The notes under the pieces are model-generated. The model saw only the letters and a program-made list of their open reading frames with translations, did not search any database and was not told the origin of the DNA. Below, piece after piece: positions 24,028 to 34,724 of a stretch of DNA of 64,000 bases (positions are counted from its first letter, which is position 1; each line of letters begins with the position of its first letter). Made by a program: the position numbers and the translations under genes. The stretch comes from Peptoniphilaceae bacterium. GTDB taxonomy: Bacteria; Bacillota; Clostridia; Tissierellales; Peptoniphilaceae. Location: positions 85,872 through 149,871 of the forward strand of contig JAQYPV010000022.1 in the NCBI GenBank assembly GCA_028726605.1. Reading direction: 5' to 3'.

Positions 24028-26652
24028 CTAGCTGAGTTTTTCCTCCACCCATTCATTCACCGATGCCAAAGCCGCATCGATCTTCTCCGGATCTTTCCCG
24101 CCGGCCGTCGCAAAATTCGGACGACCGCCGCCGTTTCCGCCGGTCTGCATCGCGAGTGCCTTCACGAGGTCGCCCGCCTTCAATCCGCGCTCCACCAGCG
24201 CGGACGCCACGGAGACCACCCAGTAGACTTTGCCTTCCGCCGCCGATGCGAGGGCGATGAGACAATCGTCGCGGCCGTTTTTGAGCGCATCCGCCAGATC
24301 CTTCAATTCGTTCATGGATTTGCCGTCGGCCCGTCGTGCGATGACGGTCGCGCCCTGGATCTCCACCGTCTCTTCCGCCATCTTCTTGGACAGCGCGTCG
24401 GCGATGCGCGCCTCATAGGACGCAATCTCGCGCTTCATATCGCGGTTCTCGTCGAGCAGTCCCTGCAGGCGACCCTCCACATTCTCACGCGGCACGCGCA
24501 AGAACCGGGCGATGCTGTCGATCTGATCGTCCTGTTCGCGCATCAGGCGATAGGCCGCACGTCCGGTGACCGCCTCGATGCGGCGCACGCCGCTCGAGAC
24601 GCCTTGCTCCTGCAAAATGCGAAACACCTGCACTTGCGCCGTGTTGTCCACGTGCGTGCCACCGCAGAGTTCTTTGGAGAAGTCGCCCATCGAGACGACG
24701 CGGACTTCGTCGTGATATTTGTCTTCGAAGAGGCCGATGGCGCCTTCGTCCATGGCCTGCGCCAAGGGGAGCACCTGCGTCGTGACCGGATACGAGTCGA
24801 AAATGGCGCGGTTCACGATGGCTTCTACTTCTTCGATCTGCTCCGGCGTGAGCGCCTCAAAATGTGTGAAGTCGAAGCGCAACCGCTCGGGGTCCACCAG
24901 CGAACCCGCTTGCTTCACGTGATCGCCCAGCACTTCGCGCAGCGCCTCGTCGAGCAAGTGGGTCGCCGAGTGATTGCGCCGCGTGTCATTGCGCCGATCC
25001 GCATCGACATGGCCCGCGATCGGGGCTTTTTTGGTGAGCGTGCCCTCGGTCACGTCCACCGTGTGGAACACGACCTCGTTCTTGTCTTTCTGCACGTCCA
25101 CGACGTCAGCTTGGGCATCGCCCTGCGTCATCGTCCCGCGGTCGGCGACTTGGCCGCCGCCTTGGGCGTAAAACGGGGTCTGATTCAAAATGACGATGCC
25201 GTGTTCCCCTGCGTGGAGGTCATCCACTTCCTCTCCGTCGCGCAAGAGGGCGAGCACCTCGCCTTCGGCCTCCAACGTGTCGTAGCCCAGGAAGACCGTC
25301 GCTTCGTCCAGCGCGACGTGCACCTGCTCTTCGGTTTCCCAGCCGCTCGTCTCCTTGCGGCGCGTGCGGGAGCGCTCGCGCTGTTCCTCCATGCGCCGTT
25401 TGAAGTCGCCCTCGTCGACGCTCTTGTGGCGCTCGGCCGCAATTTCCTTCGTCAAGTCAAACGGGAAGCCGAACGTGTCGTAGAGGCGGAAGACTCGCGC
25501 GCCGTCCAGCACATCGCTCCCGGCGGCGTCGGATTCGTCCATGAGCTCGTTCAGAAGCGCCAAACCCTGATCGATAGTCTGGGCAAAGGCCTGTTCTTCA
25601 CGCGAGACCACGGTGTGGATGCGTTCGCGGGCGTCTTGGAGCGCCGGGTACTCTTCCCCATAGACGGCGATGATCTCGTCCACGGTCCGAGTCAAAAACG
25701 CGCCATCGATGCCCAGGAGCCGCCCGTGACGCGCGGCGCGACGCAGAAGCCGACGCAACACGTAGCCGCGTCCTTCGTTGGACGGCACCACGCCGTCCCA
25801 CACCAGGAACGTGATGGCCTTGGAGTGGTCGATGATTACGCGGAACGACTCGTTCACGCGCTCATCATCGCCGTATTCTTTGCCACAGAGGCCGGCGATG
25901 GTCCGACGCAGCGGCATGAATTCATCCAATTCGAAGATGTTCGGTTTGTCTTCGCAGATGAGGGCGAGGCGTTCGAGACCCATGCCCGTATCGATGTTCG
26001 GGTGCGCAAGCGGCGTGTAGCTGCCGTCGGCCTCGCGGTTGAACTGTGTGAAGACGAGGTTCCAGATCTCCATGAAGCGGTCGGAATTCTCGGTGGGATC
26101 GGCCCCTTCGCCATAGGCCGGGCCGCGATCGTAGTGAATCTCCGAGCACGGACCGCACGGCCCCTGCTCCAGTTCCCAGAAGTTGTCGTCTTTTCCCAGA
26201 CGCAACATCTGCGCCGTCGCCACCCCGATCTCTTCCGTCCAGATGCGATAGGCCTCGTCGTCGTCCTGATAGACGGTGATCCAGAGGCGCTGGGGATCCA
26301 AACCGATGACTTCCGTCAAAAATGTCCATGCCCAGTGGATGGCTTCCGTCTTAAAGTAGTTTCCGAAAGAGAAATTGCCGAGCATCTCAAAGAACGTGGC
26401 ATGACGCGCGGTCTTGCCCACGTTGTCAATGTCGGCCGTGCGCACACAGCGCTGTGCGCTCGTGGCCCGGTCGTGCGCCATCTTCTTCTCGCCCAGAAAA
26501 TAGGCTTTCAGGGGCGCCATGCCGGCGTTGATCAAGAGCAAGCTCGGGTCATTGTCCGGCACGAGCGAAAAGCTCTCCAACCTCGTGTGGTCTTGACTTT
26601 CGAAAAAATCCAAAAACTTCGTGCGAAGCGCATTCAATCCAATGTAGTGCAT
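24028..26652 (-). CDS. alaS: Alanine-tRNA ligase
   Basis: The 874-residue enzyme charges tRNA-Ala and hydrolyses mischarged Ser/Gly-tRNA. The class II catalytic domain starts MHYIGLNALRTKFLDFFESQ and shows INAGMAPLKAYFLG and GMGLERLA. The editing domain has the zinc-binding NHSATHLLDEALREVLGDHV pattern and the later CGGTHV. The C-Ala domain at the end has the GGNGGGRPNFATAGG motif. I chose the ATG at 26652, matching the family start, over an upstream TTG. No T-box leader is present; the gap to the upstream rrf2 gene is only 26 bases. RqcH-mediated alanine tailing in this organism would draw on its product. Confidence 0.97.
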   Translation of the reverse strand: MHYIGLNALRTKFLDFFESQDHTRLESFSLVPDNDPSLLLINAGMAPLKAYFLGEKKMAHDRATSAQRCVRTADIDNVGKTARHATFFEMLGNFSFGNYFKTEAIHWAWTFLTEVIGLDPQRLWITVYQDDDEAYRIWTEEIGVATAQMLRLGKDDNFWELEQGPCGPCSEIHYDRGPAYGEGADPTENSDRFMEIWNLVFTQFNREADGSYTPLAHPNIDTGMGLERLALICEDKPNIFELDEFMPLRRTIAGLCGKEYGDDERVNESFRVIIDHSKAITFLVWDGVVPSNEGRGYVLRRLLRRAARHGRLLGIDGAFLTRTVDEIIAVYGEEYPALQDARERIHTVVSREEQAFAQTIDQGLALLNELMDESDAAGSDVLDGARVFRLYDTFGFPFDLTKEIAAERHKSVDEGDFKRRMEEQRERSRTRRKETSGWETEEQVHVALDEATVFLGYDTLEAEGEVLALLRDGEEVDDLHAGEHGIVILNQTPFYAQGGGQVADRGTMTQGDAQADVVDVQKDKNEVVFHTVDVTEGTLTKKAPIAGHVDADRRNDTRRNHSATHLLDEALREVLGDHVKQAGSLVDPERLRFDFTHFEALTPEQIEEVEAIVNRAIFDSYPVTTQVLPLAQAMDEGAIGLFEDKYHDEVRVVSMGDFSKELCGGTHVDNTAQVQVFRILQEQGVSSGVRRIEAVTGRAAYRLMREQDDQIDSIARFLRVPRENVEGRLQGLLDENRDMKREIASYEARIADALSKKMAEETVEIQGATVIARRADGKSMNELKDLADALKNGRDDCLIALASAAEGKVYWVVSVASALVERGLKAGDLVKALAMQTGGNGGGRPNFATAGGKDPEKIDAALASVNEWVEEKLS

Positions 26653-26678
26653 CTTCTTTAGAACCTCTTCTTTCGCCG

Positions 26679-27095
26679 TCAAACGGCATTCCAGGTTTGC
26701 TCCATATCCGCCAACGTCAGGTGGCTGATGGAGTCGTAAATGGCGCGATTCATCCGGTGGATCACCAGACGAGTGGGACAGTTGCTGAAGCCCCCCGGAC
26801 AGTCACCAGCCACGGCGCAATCCGAAAGCCAGAACTCGCCTTCCAGCGTGTTCAAGAGATCCAGCACCGTGATCTCCTCCGCCGGGCGGGACAGCACGTA
26901 GCCGCCCTTTACGCCGCGCGTACTCGTCACAAACTGATCTTTTTTGAGCAGGCGCAGCAATTGCTCGAGGTAGGGTTCGCTCAACGCCAGAGCCTCCGCA
27001 ATGCGCGACAGCGCCACGGGGGTCTCCTCGGTCTGATGAGCGGCGATGTACACCATCGCACGCAGGCCGTATCGGCTACGCGTCGTCAGTTTCAC
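26679..27095 (-). CDS. Rrf2 family transcriptional regulator, probable iron-sulfur sensor
   Basis: The 138-residue protein begins MKLTTRSRYGLRAMVYIA, the Rrf2 winged-helix start, with a recognition helix around 25-50 and the wing STRGVKGGYVLSRP. Three cysteines follow in a C-x5-C-x6-C array (Cys93, Cys99, Cys106), close to the C-x5-C-x5-C cluster site of IscR, so binding of an iron-sulfur cluster is likely but not shown. In related bacteria an Rrf2 gene commonly precedes iscS, iscU and mnmA before alaS. Here those genes are missing and rrf2 lies directly between leuS and alaS. Its target could be a cysteine or iron-sulfur operon elsewhere. Confidence 0.9.
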   Translation of the reverse strand: MKLTTRSRYGLRAMVYIAAHQTEETPVALSRIAEALALSEPYLEQLLRLLKKDQFVTSTRGVKGGYVLSRPAEEITVLDLLNTLEGEFWLSDCAVAGDCPGGFSNCPTRLVIHRMNRAIYDSISHLTLADMEQTWNAV

Positions 27096-27106
27096 TCTGT
27101 GGCTCC

Positions 27107-29545
27107 TTATTTCTGTTTGATCACCAAGTTCAAGATCTTCTCCGGCACGAAGATGACTTTGACGATCTCAGCACCCTCCAGGTAGCGCGCAATGGCGGGA
27201 TGCTCCTTGGCTGCCTGCACGGCCGCGTCCTGATCTCCCGTGCGCGAGAACGGGACCTGACCGCGCATCTTCCCGTTGATCTGCACGGGCAAGTCGATCT
27301 GATCTTCAACCAGTTTCTCCGCGTCAAAAGTCGGCCACGAGGCGTCCGTCGCAATGTGCCCGTCGAACCCTGCGAGTTCCCAGAGTTCTTCCGTCATGTG
27401 CGGCGCGACGGGGTTCAGGAGGATCAGGTAGATCTGCCATTCTCTGTGCGTCACAGAGCCCCGCGTCCTGAGGGCATTGGAAAGCGTCATGAGTTGTGCG
27501 ATGGCCGTGTTGTACTTCAAATGCTCGAAGTCGTCGGAAACTTTTTGTATGGTCTGGTGGAACAGCACCTCCGTCTCAGGCAGCAGTGTGTCGCCGTCGA
27601 TCAACAGTTCCTGCATCTTCCACACGCGCTCCAAGAACTTGCGGCTGCCCATGACGCCCGAGTCGGTCCAATTGGCGCTCTTTTCGAAGTCGCCGATGAA
27701 CATCTCGTAGGTGCGCAGCGTATCCGCGCCGTACTCTCGGACGATCTCGTCGGGGTTCACGACATTGCCGCGGGATTTGCTCATCTTCTCGCCGTTGTCT
27801 CCCATGATCATGCCGTGGGACGTGCGCTTCAAATATGGCTCTTTCGTCGTGACGACGCCGATGTCGTAGAGGAACTTGTGCCAAAAACGGCTGTACAAGA
27901 GGTGCAGCGTCGTGTGCTCCATGCCGCCGTTGTACCAATCCACTGGCGCAAACGTCTCTTGCGCCTTTTTGGACACCGGTTCCTCGGTGTTGTGCGGATC
28001 CATGTACCTCAAATAATACCACGACGAGCCGGCCCACTGGGGCATCGTATCGGTCTCACGACGTGCCGGTTTGCCGCAGATCGGGCAGGTGGTGTTGACG
28101 AAGGAGTCGATGTCGGCCAAAGGCGATTCCCCGGTCGCCGTGGGCTGGTAGTTGGGCACGTCGGGAAGGAGCAGCGGAAGCTGGTCTTCCGGCACCGGCA
28201 CCCAGCCGTGATCCTCGCAGTAGATCATCGGAATCGGCTCACCCCAGTACCGCTGACGGGAGAAGACCCAGTCGCGCAATTTGTAATTCGTCTTCGCGCT
28301 GCCTAGACCCTGGGCTTCGAGCCACGACGTCATCTTGGGAATGGCTTCGCTCACGCTCAAGCCGTTCAAAAAGCCAGAGTTGACGAGCGTGCCCGTCGCG
28401 ACGTCCACGAACGGGGCTTCATCGACGGGACGATCGGCCCCCGAGACCACCTCGATGATGGGCATGTCGAAGACTTTTGCAAACTCCCAGTCGCGCGCAT
28501 CGTGCGCCGGCACCGCCATGATGGCGCCCGTGCCGTAGCTCATGAGCACGTAATCCGAGACGAACACGGGGATCTCGTCGCCGTTGGCCGGGTTGATGGC
28601 GCTGATGCCGTCGAGCTTCACGCCGGTCTTTTCCTTGTCCAATTCCCCGCGCTCGAAGTCCGACTTCATCATGGCCTTTTGCTGATAGTCGTGCACGGCA
28701 TCCAGGTTGCGGATGGCGTCGGCGTACTTCTCTAAAATGGGATGCTCCGGCGCAATGACCATATAGGTCACGCCGAACATGGTGTCCGGGCGCGTCGTGT
28801 AAACTCTCAACGCATCCCCCGGCTTTTCCCCTTGCACGACGAGCGCAAAGTCGGCCTCCGCGCCGTGGGAACGGCCAATCCAGTTGATCTGCTGCTGCTT
28901 GATGCGCGGCGAGTAATCCACCAGTTCGAGGTCGTCGAGCAGGCGGTCAGCATACTTGGTGATGGCGAGCATCCACTGATTCTTCACCTTGTGGACGACC
29001 GGCGTCCCGCAGCGTTCGCATTTGCCGTCGATCACTTCTTCGTTCGAAAGGCCCACCAGGTCGTGAGGGCACCAGTTGATGGAGACTTCTTTCTTGTAAG
29101 CCAGGCCGTGTTTGAAAAGCTGGATGAAGATCCACTGCGTCCAGCGATAGTACTCCGGATCGGTCGTGTTCACGACGCGATCCCAGTCGAAGGAAAAGCC
29201 GATAGCTTCAAGTTGTTCGCGGAAGTGCGCGATGTTCTTTTCCGTCACCGCGGCCGGGTGGATTTTGTGCTGAATGGCGTAGTTCTCCGTCGGCAGGCCG
29301 AACGCGTCGAAGCCCATGGGAAAGAGCACGTTGTAGCCTTCCAGGCGGCGCTTGCGCGCCACGATGTCCAGCGCCGTATACGGACGGGGATGGCCCACGT
29401 GCAGTCCCTGTCCCGACGGATAGGGGAATTCCACCAGCGCATAGTACTTGGGTTTGTCCGAATCCAGCGTCGCGTGGAAGCAATTTGACTCGCGCCAGAA
29501 CGCTTGCCATTTTTTCTCAATTTCCGCAGGATTGTATGCTTTCAT
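27107..29545 (-). CDS. leuS: Leucine-tRNA ligase
   Basis: The 812-residue class Ia synthetase has the HIGH-equivalent [17 protein letters not shown] near residue 45, the CP1 editing domain with [14 protein letters not shown], and the KMSKS loop [10 protein letters not shown] zinc-ribbon CERCGTP lies in the connecting region, and [18 protein letters not shown] provides further cysteines. The anticodon-binding and C-terminal domains are intact. The gene sits 16 bases after asnS and has a GAGGAGAAGGG site. No T-box leader fits in the gap. Confidence 0.97.
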   Translation of the reverse strand: MKAYNPAEIEKKWQAFWRESNCFHATLDSDKPKYYALVEFPYPSGQGLHVGHPRPYTALDIVARKRRLEGYNVLFPMGFDAFGLPTENYAIQHKIHPAAVTEKNIAHFREQLEAIGFSFDWDRVVNTTDPEYYRWTQWIFIQLFKHGLAYKKEVSINWCPHDLVGLSNEEVIDGKCERCGTPVVHKVKNQWMLAITKYADRLLDDLELVDYSPRIKQQQINWIGRSHGAEADFALVVQGEKPGDALRVYTTRPDTMFGVTYMVIAPEHPILEKYADAIRNLDAVHDYQQKAMMKSDFERGELDKEKTGVKLDGISAINPANGDEIPVFVSDYVLMSYGTGAIMAVPAHDARDWEFAKVFDMPIIEVVSGADRPVDEAPFVDVATGTLVNSGFLNGLSVSEAIPKMTSWLEAQGLGSAKTNYKLRDWVFSRQRYWGEPIPMIYCEDHGWVPVPEDQLPLLLPDVPNYQPTATGESPLADIDSFVNTTCPICGKPARRETDTMPQWAGSSWYYLRYMDPHNTEEPVSKKAQETFAPVDWYNGGMEHTTLHLLYSRFWHKFLYDIGVVTTKEPYLKRTSHGMIMGDNGEKMSKSRGNVVNPDEIVREYGADTLRTYEMFIGDFEKSANWTDSGVMGSRKFLERVWKMQELLIDGDTLLPETEVLFHQTIQKVSDDFEHLKYNTAIAQLMTLSNALRTRGSVTHREWQIYLILLNPVAPHMTEELWELAGFDGHIATDASWPTFDAEKLVEDQIDLPVQINGKMRGQVPFSRTGDQDAAVQAAKEHPAIARYLEGAEIVKVIFVPEKILNLVIKQK

Positions 29546-29561
29546 CTCTCGCCCTTCTCCT

Positions 29562-30944
29562 CTATCTCAGCGTCCGCACCGTGCGCGGGTACGGGAGCAC
29601 GTCGCGAATGTTGCCCATTCCGCTCATGTACATCACCATGCGCTCAAAGCCCAGACCGAAGCCGCCATGCGCGCAGCCGCCGAAGCGACGTAGATCCACG
29701 TACCACTGGTAATCCTCGACGGTCATTTGCTTTTCCCGCATAAGTTTCAGCAGCACGTCTTCGCGCTCTTCACGCTGCGAGGCGCCGATGAGCTCCCCGA
29801 TGCCCGGCACGAGCATGTCCGCGCAGGCCACGGTCTTTTGGTCGTCGTTGAGGCGCATGTAAAATGCCTTGATCTCTTTAGGATAGTCCGTGAGGAACAT
29901 CGGCCCCTTGACCACTTCCTCTGTGAGGTAGCGCTCGTGTTCCGACTGCAGGTCGATGCCCCAGGAGACGGGCGCCTCAAAGCGGTCGTTCACTTTCTCC
30001 AAGATGTCGATGGCTTCAGTGTACGTCATGCGGACGAACTTACTCTCCCGCACGTGATTCAGGCGCTCGATGAGGCCCTTGTCGATCCACTGATCGAAGA
30101 AGGCCATTTCCTCCGGCAAGCGCTCCATCACGCGCTCCAGCACGGTATGTATCATGTCCTCGGCCAGATCCATGACGTCGTTGAGGTCAGCAAAGGCAAT
30201 CTCCGGCTCGATCATCCAGAATTCCGCGGCGTGGCGCGTCGTGTTGGAGTGCTCGGCGCGGAAGGTGGGGCCAAACGTGTAGACCTTGCGATGGCTCATC
30301 GCAAACGACTCCACCTCCAGTTGGCCGGAGACGGTCAGATGCGCCGGCACGCCGAAGAAGTCTTCCTTGTAGTTGACCGAGTGGTCTTCGTTTTGCGGGA
30401 CGGCGTCGAGGTCCAGCGTCGTCACCTGGAACATCTCGCCGGCGCCTTCCGCGTCTGACGAGGTGATGATGGGCGTGTGCACGTAGACGAAGTTGTTTTC
30501 ATGGAAGAATTCGTGCAGCGCAAACGCGATCTCCGAGCGGAGGCGAAACACGGCGTTAAAGGTGTTCGTGCGGGAGCGCAGGTGCGGGTAGTTGCGTAAG
30601 AACTCCATGGTCTGGCGCTTGTTTTGCAGCGGATAGTCCGCCGCATTGTCCCCCAGAACGTCGATCTGCTCTGCCGTCAACTCCAAGGGCTGCTTGGCCT
30701 GTGGCGTGAGGTGAATGACGCCTTCCACGCGGATGGCGCTGCCGTTCGACAGCCGACTTGCCGTCTCAAAGGCCGGCGAAGACTTGTCGACGACGACCTG
30801 CAAGGGCTTGAAGAAGGTGCCGTCGTTCACCATCAAAAAGACGACGTTCTTGGACGCTCGCGATTGACGTATCCAACCCGTAATCTCGACCTCGCGCTCT
30901 GCCCATTCCTCGGGCGCTTGATAGCACGCTTTAATTTCCATCAT
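29562..30944 (-). CDS. asnS: Asparagine-tRNA ligase
   Basis: The 460-residue class IIb enzyme charges tRNA-Asn. The N-terminal OB fold (about 1-110) contains [25 protein letters not shown]. The catalytic domain shows motif 2 [28 protein letters not shown] and motif 3 [13 protein letters not shown]. The [10 protein letters not shown] sequence marks AsnRS rather than AspRS. Presence of AsnRS implies a direct route to Asn-tRNA besides any amidotransferase. Two tandem ATGs overlap the rarA stop, with a GAGAAGGAGG site before them. Confidence 0.96.
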   Translation of the reverse strand: MMEIKACYQAPEEWAEREVEITGWIRQSRASKNVVFLMVNDGTFFKPLQVVVDKSSPAFETASRLSNGSAIRVEGVIHLTPQAKQPLELTAEQIDVLGDNAADYPLQNKRQTMEFLRNYPHLRSRTNTFNAVFRLRSEIAFALHEFFHENNFVYVHTPIITSSDAEGAGEMFQVTTLDLDAVPQNEDHSVNYKEDFFGVPAHLTVSGQLEVESFAMSHRKVYTFGPTFRAEHSNTTRHAAEFWMIEPEIAFADLNDVMDLAEDMIHTVLERVMERLPEEMAFFDQWIDKGLIERLNHVRESKFVRMTYTEAIDILEKVNDRFEAPVSWGIDLQSEHERYLTEEVVKGPMFLTDYPKEIKAFYMRLNDDQKTVACADMLVPGIGELIGASQREEREDVLLKLMREKQMTVEDYQWYVDLRRFGGCAHGGFGLGFERMVMYMSGMGNIRDVLPYPRTVRTLR

Positions 30945-32290
30945 TCCTCCTTCTCCGCCGTTTCATCCGATGCGGATGTGCGGAGTCCGTCTAAGTATTC
31001 TTTGAGTTTGGCTTCTCGTCCCAGCGTCTTGGGGCGATAGAAACATACGTCCATTATTTCATCTGGCAGGTATTTCTGCAAGACATAACCCGTCGGCGCG
31101 TCATGCGGATAGCGGTAGCCGATCCCCCGCCCCAGTGCCGCCGCCCCGCTGTAATGGGCGTCTTTGAGATAGGCCGGGATGTCGGCCGGCGGATGGCTGC
31201 GCACGTAGGCGAGCGCTTCGTCGATGGCGAGATACGAGGCGTTGCTCTTGGGCGAACTCGCCAAAAAGGTCGTCGTCTGTGCCAGTATGATGCGCGCTTC
31301 GGGCATCCCCACCTGCGACACGGCCTGGTAACAGCTCGCCGCGTGGATGAGCGCCAGCGGCTCGGCATTGCCGATGTCCTCGCTCGCCAAGATGACGAGA
31401 CGCCGGGCGATGAACAGCGGGTCTTCCCCTCCGGCGAGCATGCGCGCCAAGTAGTAGATGGCTGCATCGGGGTCGCTGCCCCGTACGGACTTGATGAACG
31501 CCGAGATCGTATTGTAATGCTCTTCGTCGTTCGGGTCGTAGCGGATGATCTTCTGCTGCATGGACGCCTCAATCGCCGCGCGGTCGATGACGACCGTCCC
31601 GTCCGCATCGGCCGGCGTCGACAGCACAGCCACCTCCAACGAGTTCAAGAGCACCCGCGCGTCACCGACGGACGACGCCACCAAGACGCCTCGCGCCTCA
31701 TCCGTCAGTTGGACGGCAAATCCGCCTAATCCCCCCGTTTCGTCGTGCAGCGCTCGGTCGAGCACCATGTCCAATGCCTCCACGGAGAGCGCCTTCAATT
31801 CCACGACTTGGCAGCGCGACACAAGCGCCTTGTTCACCGCGATGAACGGGTTTTCCGTCGTCGCGCCGATGAGCGTAACGCTGCCGTCTTCCACGTGCGG
31901 GAGCAATGCGTCTTGCTGAGCCTTGTTGAATCGGTGGATCTCGTCGATGAAGAGGATGGTGCGCACGCCGTCGTAGGCCAAGGCGTCCTGCGCTTCCCCG
32001 ATGACGTCGCGCAGCTCCTTGACGCCGCTCGTCACAGCGGAGAGGCGCTGAAACGCGCGTTTCGTCGTCTTGGCGATGACTTCGGCGAGCGTCGTCTTTC
32101 CCGAACCCGGCGGCCCGAAGAGGAGGAGCGACGGCAGGCGATCGGCCTCGATCAGGCGGCGCAGGGGCCTGCCCGGCCCGATTAAGTTCTCCTGACCGAC
32201 CACTTCGTCCAGCGTCTGTGGGCGCATGCGATCCGCCAGCGGTGCGTTTTTCTTGCGATCCTGTTCGCGTTTCATGGAGAAAAAGTCCAC
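30941..32290 (-). CDS. rarA: Replication-associated recombination protein A (AAA+ ATPase)
   Basis: RarA (MgsA) is an AAA+ clamp-loader-like ATPase that acts at stalled forks. The protein has PLADRMRPQTLDEVVGQENLIG, Walker A FGPPGSGKTTLAE, Walker B ILFIDEIHRFNKAQQDALLP, sensor 1 IGATTENP and the C-terminal tetramerisation domain with HDAPTGYVLQKYLP. I chose GTG at 32290 (VDFFSMKREQD), which matches the family start and has a GGGGG site, giving 449 residues. An ATG at 32314 exists but falls in the nrdR terminator. It begins the long minus-strand unit running down to trhP. Confidence 0.94.
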   Translation of the reverse strand: MDFFSMKREQDRKKNAPLADRMRPQTLDEVVGQENLIGPGRPLRRLIEADRLPSLLLFGPPGSGKTTLAEVIAKTTKRAFQRLSAVTSGVKELRDVIGEAQDALAYDGVRTILFIDEIHRFNKAQQDALLPHVEDGSVTLIGATTENPFIAVNKALVSRCQVVELKALSVEALDMVLDRALHDETGGLGGFAVQLTDEARGVLVASSVGDARVLLNSLEVAVLSTPADADGTVVIDRAAIEASMQQKIIRYDPNDEEHYNTISAFIKSVRGSDPDAAIYYLARMLAGGEDPLFIARRLVILASEDIGNAEPLALIHAASCYQAVSQVGMPEARIILAQTTTFLASSPKSNASYLAIDEALAYVRSHPPADIPAYLKDAHYSGAAALGRGIGYRYPHDAPTGYVLQKYLPDEIMDVCFYRPKTLGREAKLKEYLDGLRTSASDETAEKEE

Positions 32291-32316
32291 GTTTCCCCCG
32301 TTTCTAAACTGCATAT

Positions 32317-32341
32317 AAAAAAGGCGATCCGTTCGATCGCC
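32317..32341 (-). terminator. Intrinsic terminator after nrdR (end of the dcw operon)
   Basis: On the minus strand GGCGATC/GATCGCC with a five-base loop (32341-32323) is followed by six T residues. It starts one base after the nrdR TAG and ends just before the rarA ribosome binding site, so it separates the two transcription units. Confidence 0.88.
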
Positions 32342-32342
32342 G

Positions 32343-32813
32343 CTAGGATTCCACTGCCGTCTCGTCGTCGGACAGACGATCCAATTCCTTGTAAAAGCTC
32401 TCTACATCCTGAAATTCCCGATAGACCGAAGCAAAGCGCACGTAGGCCACCTTGTCAATCTCTCGCAGGTGGTCCATCACGAGTTCGCCGATGTAGGCGG
32501 TGGTCACTTCGCGCTGATTTAAGTGGTTGATCTGCATCTCGATCTCATCCACCGCGCGTTCCAGGCGCTCCACCGTCACCGGCCGCTTCTCCGCGGAACG
32601 GATCATGCCGTTCAAGACCTTCGCGCGGTTGAACGGCTCGCGCGTCTCGTCTTTTTTGATGACCACGACCGCCTGATCTTCGTAGCGTTCATAGGTCGTG
32701 AAGCGCTTCTTGCACTTGAGGCAGACCCGCCGGCGACGGACGGCTTCGTCGTCGTCCGTCGGACGGGAGTCGATCACCTTGGTGTCCGGGAAATCACAGT
32801 AAGGACATTTCAT
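32343..32813 (-). CDS. nrdR: Transcriptional repressor NrdR
   Basis: NrdR senses ATP and dATP and represses ribonucleotide reductase genes through NrdR boxes. The 156-residue protein has the N-terminal zinc ribbon MKCPYCDFPDTKVIDSR with the second pair CLKCKKRFTTYER, followed by the ATP-cone domain starting VVIKKDETREPFNRAKVLNG. Length is typical. It starts one base after ftsZ ends and is the last gene of the operon. No NrdR box was seen in this window. Confidence 0.96.
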   Translation of the reverse strand: MKCPYCDFPDTKVIDSRPTDDDEAVRRRRVCLKCKKRFTTYERYEDQAVVVIKKDETREPFNRAKVLNGMIRSAEKRPVTVERLERAVDEIEMQINHLNQREVTTAYIGELVMDHLREIDKVAYVRFASVYREFQDVESFYKELDRLSDDETAVES

Positions 32814-32814
32814 C

Positions 32815-33897
32815 TCAACGGTACTTTCTCAAGAATTCCGGAATATCCATGTCGTCGTCCGAGCGCTTGGGCTCGGCGTTCTTGGGGGCGCTCTCCTTCT
32901 GTGCCGTGTGACGCGCCGGTTCGTCGCCCACCTTGATCTTCTGATTGTCGAAGCCGGTGGCGATCACCGTGATCTTCAGGTCGTCGCCCAACTCTTCATC
33001 GGCGCCGGCGCCGAAGATGATGTTGGCGTCCGGATCCACGGCTTCGCGGATGAGTTCCAACGCTTCGTCCACTTCGAACAGACCCAGGTCCGCCGCCGAA
33101 ATGTTCACGAGTACGGCCTTCGCGCCGTCGATCGACGTCTCCAACAGCGGGCTGCGCACGGCGTCCTTTGCCGCGGCGACGGCGCGATTTTCACCGCTCG
33201 CCTGACCGATGCCCATGTGCGCAATGCCCTGATCCCGCATGATGGACTGTACATCCGCAAAGTCCAGGTTGATCATGGCGGGCACGGCGATGAGGTCGGA
33301 AATGCCTTTAATGCCGTTCATCAGCACTTGATCGGCCATGCCGAACGCCTGCACCATCGACGTGCGGCGCTCCGCAATCTGCAACAGGCGATCGTTGGGG
33401 ATGACGATCAGGGTGTCCACTTTGTCCTTCAGCTTGTTGATGCCGCCCTCGGCCTGCGTCTGGCGCTTGCGTCCCTCAAAACTAAACGGCTTTGTGACCA
33501 CGCCCACCGTCAAGATGCCCATGGAGCGCGCCGTCTCCGCAATGACGTGCGCAGCGCCGGTCCCAGTGCCACCGCCCATTCCGGCAGTGATGAAGACCAT
33601 GTCCGTGTTCTGCAAGAGTTGAGCAATTTCGCTCTTGGATTCTTCCGCCGCTTTCTCGCCCACGTCCGGATTGCCGCCCGAGCCCAAGCCGCGCGTCAAC
33701 TTCTGACCGATCTGCAACTTCTTGTCCGATTCGATCACGTCCAAAATCTGACGATCCGTGTTCACGGCGATGAATTCGACGCCCGCGAGCCCGCTCTTCT
33801 TCATGCGGTTGAGCGCATTGTTGCCGCCGCCGCCGACGCCGAGAACCTTAATCTTCGCCAGTCCATCATTGTTCAATTCCATATCGAATGTGCTCAT
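32815..33897 (-). CDS. ftsZ: Cell division protein FtsZ
   Basis: FtsZ is the tubulin-like GTPase that forms the division ring. The 360-residue protein has [16 protein letters not shown] at the start, the tubulin signature [14 protein letters not shown], and the T7 loop [12 protein letters not shown] short linker (about 310-345) leads to the conserved C-terminal peptide [10 protein letters not shown] that binds FtsA, SepF or other tethers. The linker is short for the family. No ftsA or sepF is in the neighbourhood. The start overlaps ftsQ by four bases. Confidence 0.98.
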   Translation of the reverse strand: MSTFDMELNNDGLAKIKVLGVGGGGNNALNRMKKSGLAGVEFIAVNTDRQILDVIESDKKLQIGQKLTRGLGSGGNPDVGEKAAEESKSEIAQLLQNTDMVFITAGMGGGTGTGAAHVIAETARSMGILTVGVVTKPFSFEGRKRQTQAEGGINKLKDKVDTLIVIPNDRLLQIAERRTSMVQAFGMADQVLMNGIKGISDLIAVPAMINLDFADVQSIMRDQGIAHMGIGQASGENRAVAAAKDAVRSPLLETSIDGAKAVLVNISAADLGLFEVDEALELIREAVDPDANIIFGAGADEELGDDLKITVIATGFDNQKIKVGDEPARHTAQKESAPKNAEPKRSDDDMDIPEFLRKYR

Positions 33898-34724
33898 GGC
33901 TCTCCTTCCATTTCTCCCTTCGCCTGCGACGGCGCCGATGTAAGCCCTTCACTCTGGGCGTCATCCGTCACGACGATGGGATTTTCTCCCGCATCCAAGA
34001 GGATCTCTTCCGCACGGATCCCCTTGGTTGAAATTTCTTTGACGACGGCCACCGCATCCGCTAATTTTCGATGGATATCATTGGGCGGACCAAATCGAAT
34101 CATGAGATTATTATACATAAAATCGATGTTCTGTGCCGCATCGATCTGAACTTTCCTCACGTTTTCCGCGAGAGGCGACACCGAAAGCGCGCGTAAAAAT
34201 GCGAGCGGTCTTTCGTCGGAAAACGGCGACTCGCCCACCGAGGGCAGCGTCCCCTCCAGCGCAAGTGCCAACGGACGGATGCGATTGGTTTCCGCGCGAT
34301 ACTGATCGGTCACCTTCCCCTTGTCGTCCAGGTAAAGCGTCTGCCCTTCCCGTTCGATGGCGGCGAGAACGTAAGACTCTTCCACGCGCACCACGAGCCG
34401 ATCTGGCAGTTCGCGCCCAAACGTCACGTTGGAGATGGCGTCGATGGCCGTCAGCCTCTCTCGCGCTCTGTCGTTTGGAAAGAGAAACAGATTGGTGTCC
34501 ATCGGACCCAGTTGCCCCATGATTTCGTCATTGGGCACCAGCGTATTGCCCTCGATGCGCACCTCTTTGATGCGAAAGAAAGGCGAGAGAAAGAGCACGA
34601 GAGCCAGCGCCACGGCCACGATGGCGATGGCGAGCATCCACGGCCAGAAGCGTCGTCTCTTTCGCATGCGCCGCGGGCGGCGCCCTTCTCGCGCGTTTTT
34701 TGTTCTGTCTTTAGGTTCGGTCAT
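33894..34724 (-). CDS. ftsQ: Cell division protein FtsQ/DivIB
   Basis: A 276-residue bitopic divisome protein. A short Arg/Lys-rich cytoplasmic tail (residues 1-25) precedes one membrane span (about 27-47), then a POTRA domain starting [18 protein letters not shown], and the beta domain with [17 protein letters not shown] Gln/Glu-rich C-terminal tail follows. I chose ATG at 34724, which has an AAAGGA site; an ATG at 34742 lacks one. It overlaps ftsW by 14 bases and ftsZ by four. FtsQ, FtsL and DivIC form a complex; the genes for all three are in this window. Confidence 0.92.
   Translation of the reverse strand: MTEPKDRTKNAREGRRPRRMRKRRRFWPWMLAIAIVAVALALVLFLSPFFRIKEVRIEGNTLVPNDEIMGQLGPMDTNLFLFPNDRARERLTAIDAISNVTFGRELPDRLVVRVEESYVLAAIEREGQTLYLDDKGKVTDQYRAETNRIRPLALALEGTLPSVGESPFSDERPLAFLRALSVSPLAENVRKVQIDAAQNIDFMYNNLMIRFGPPNDIHRKLADAVAVVKEISTKGIRAEEILLDAGENPIVVTDDAQSEGLTSAPSQAKGEMEGEP

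Noticed and set aside
24604..26661. A 685-codon open frame on the plus strand
   Set aside because: It lies fully antisense to alaS, whose motifs are complete. Long antisense frames are expected in GC-rich coding DNA, and the product has no domain sense.
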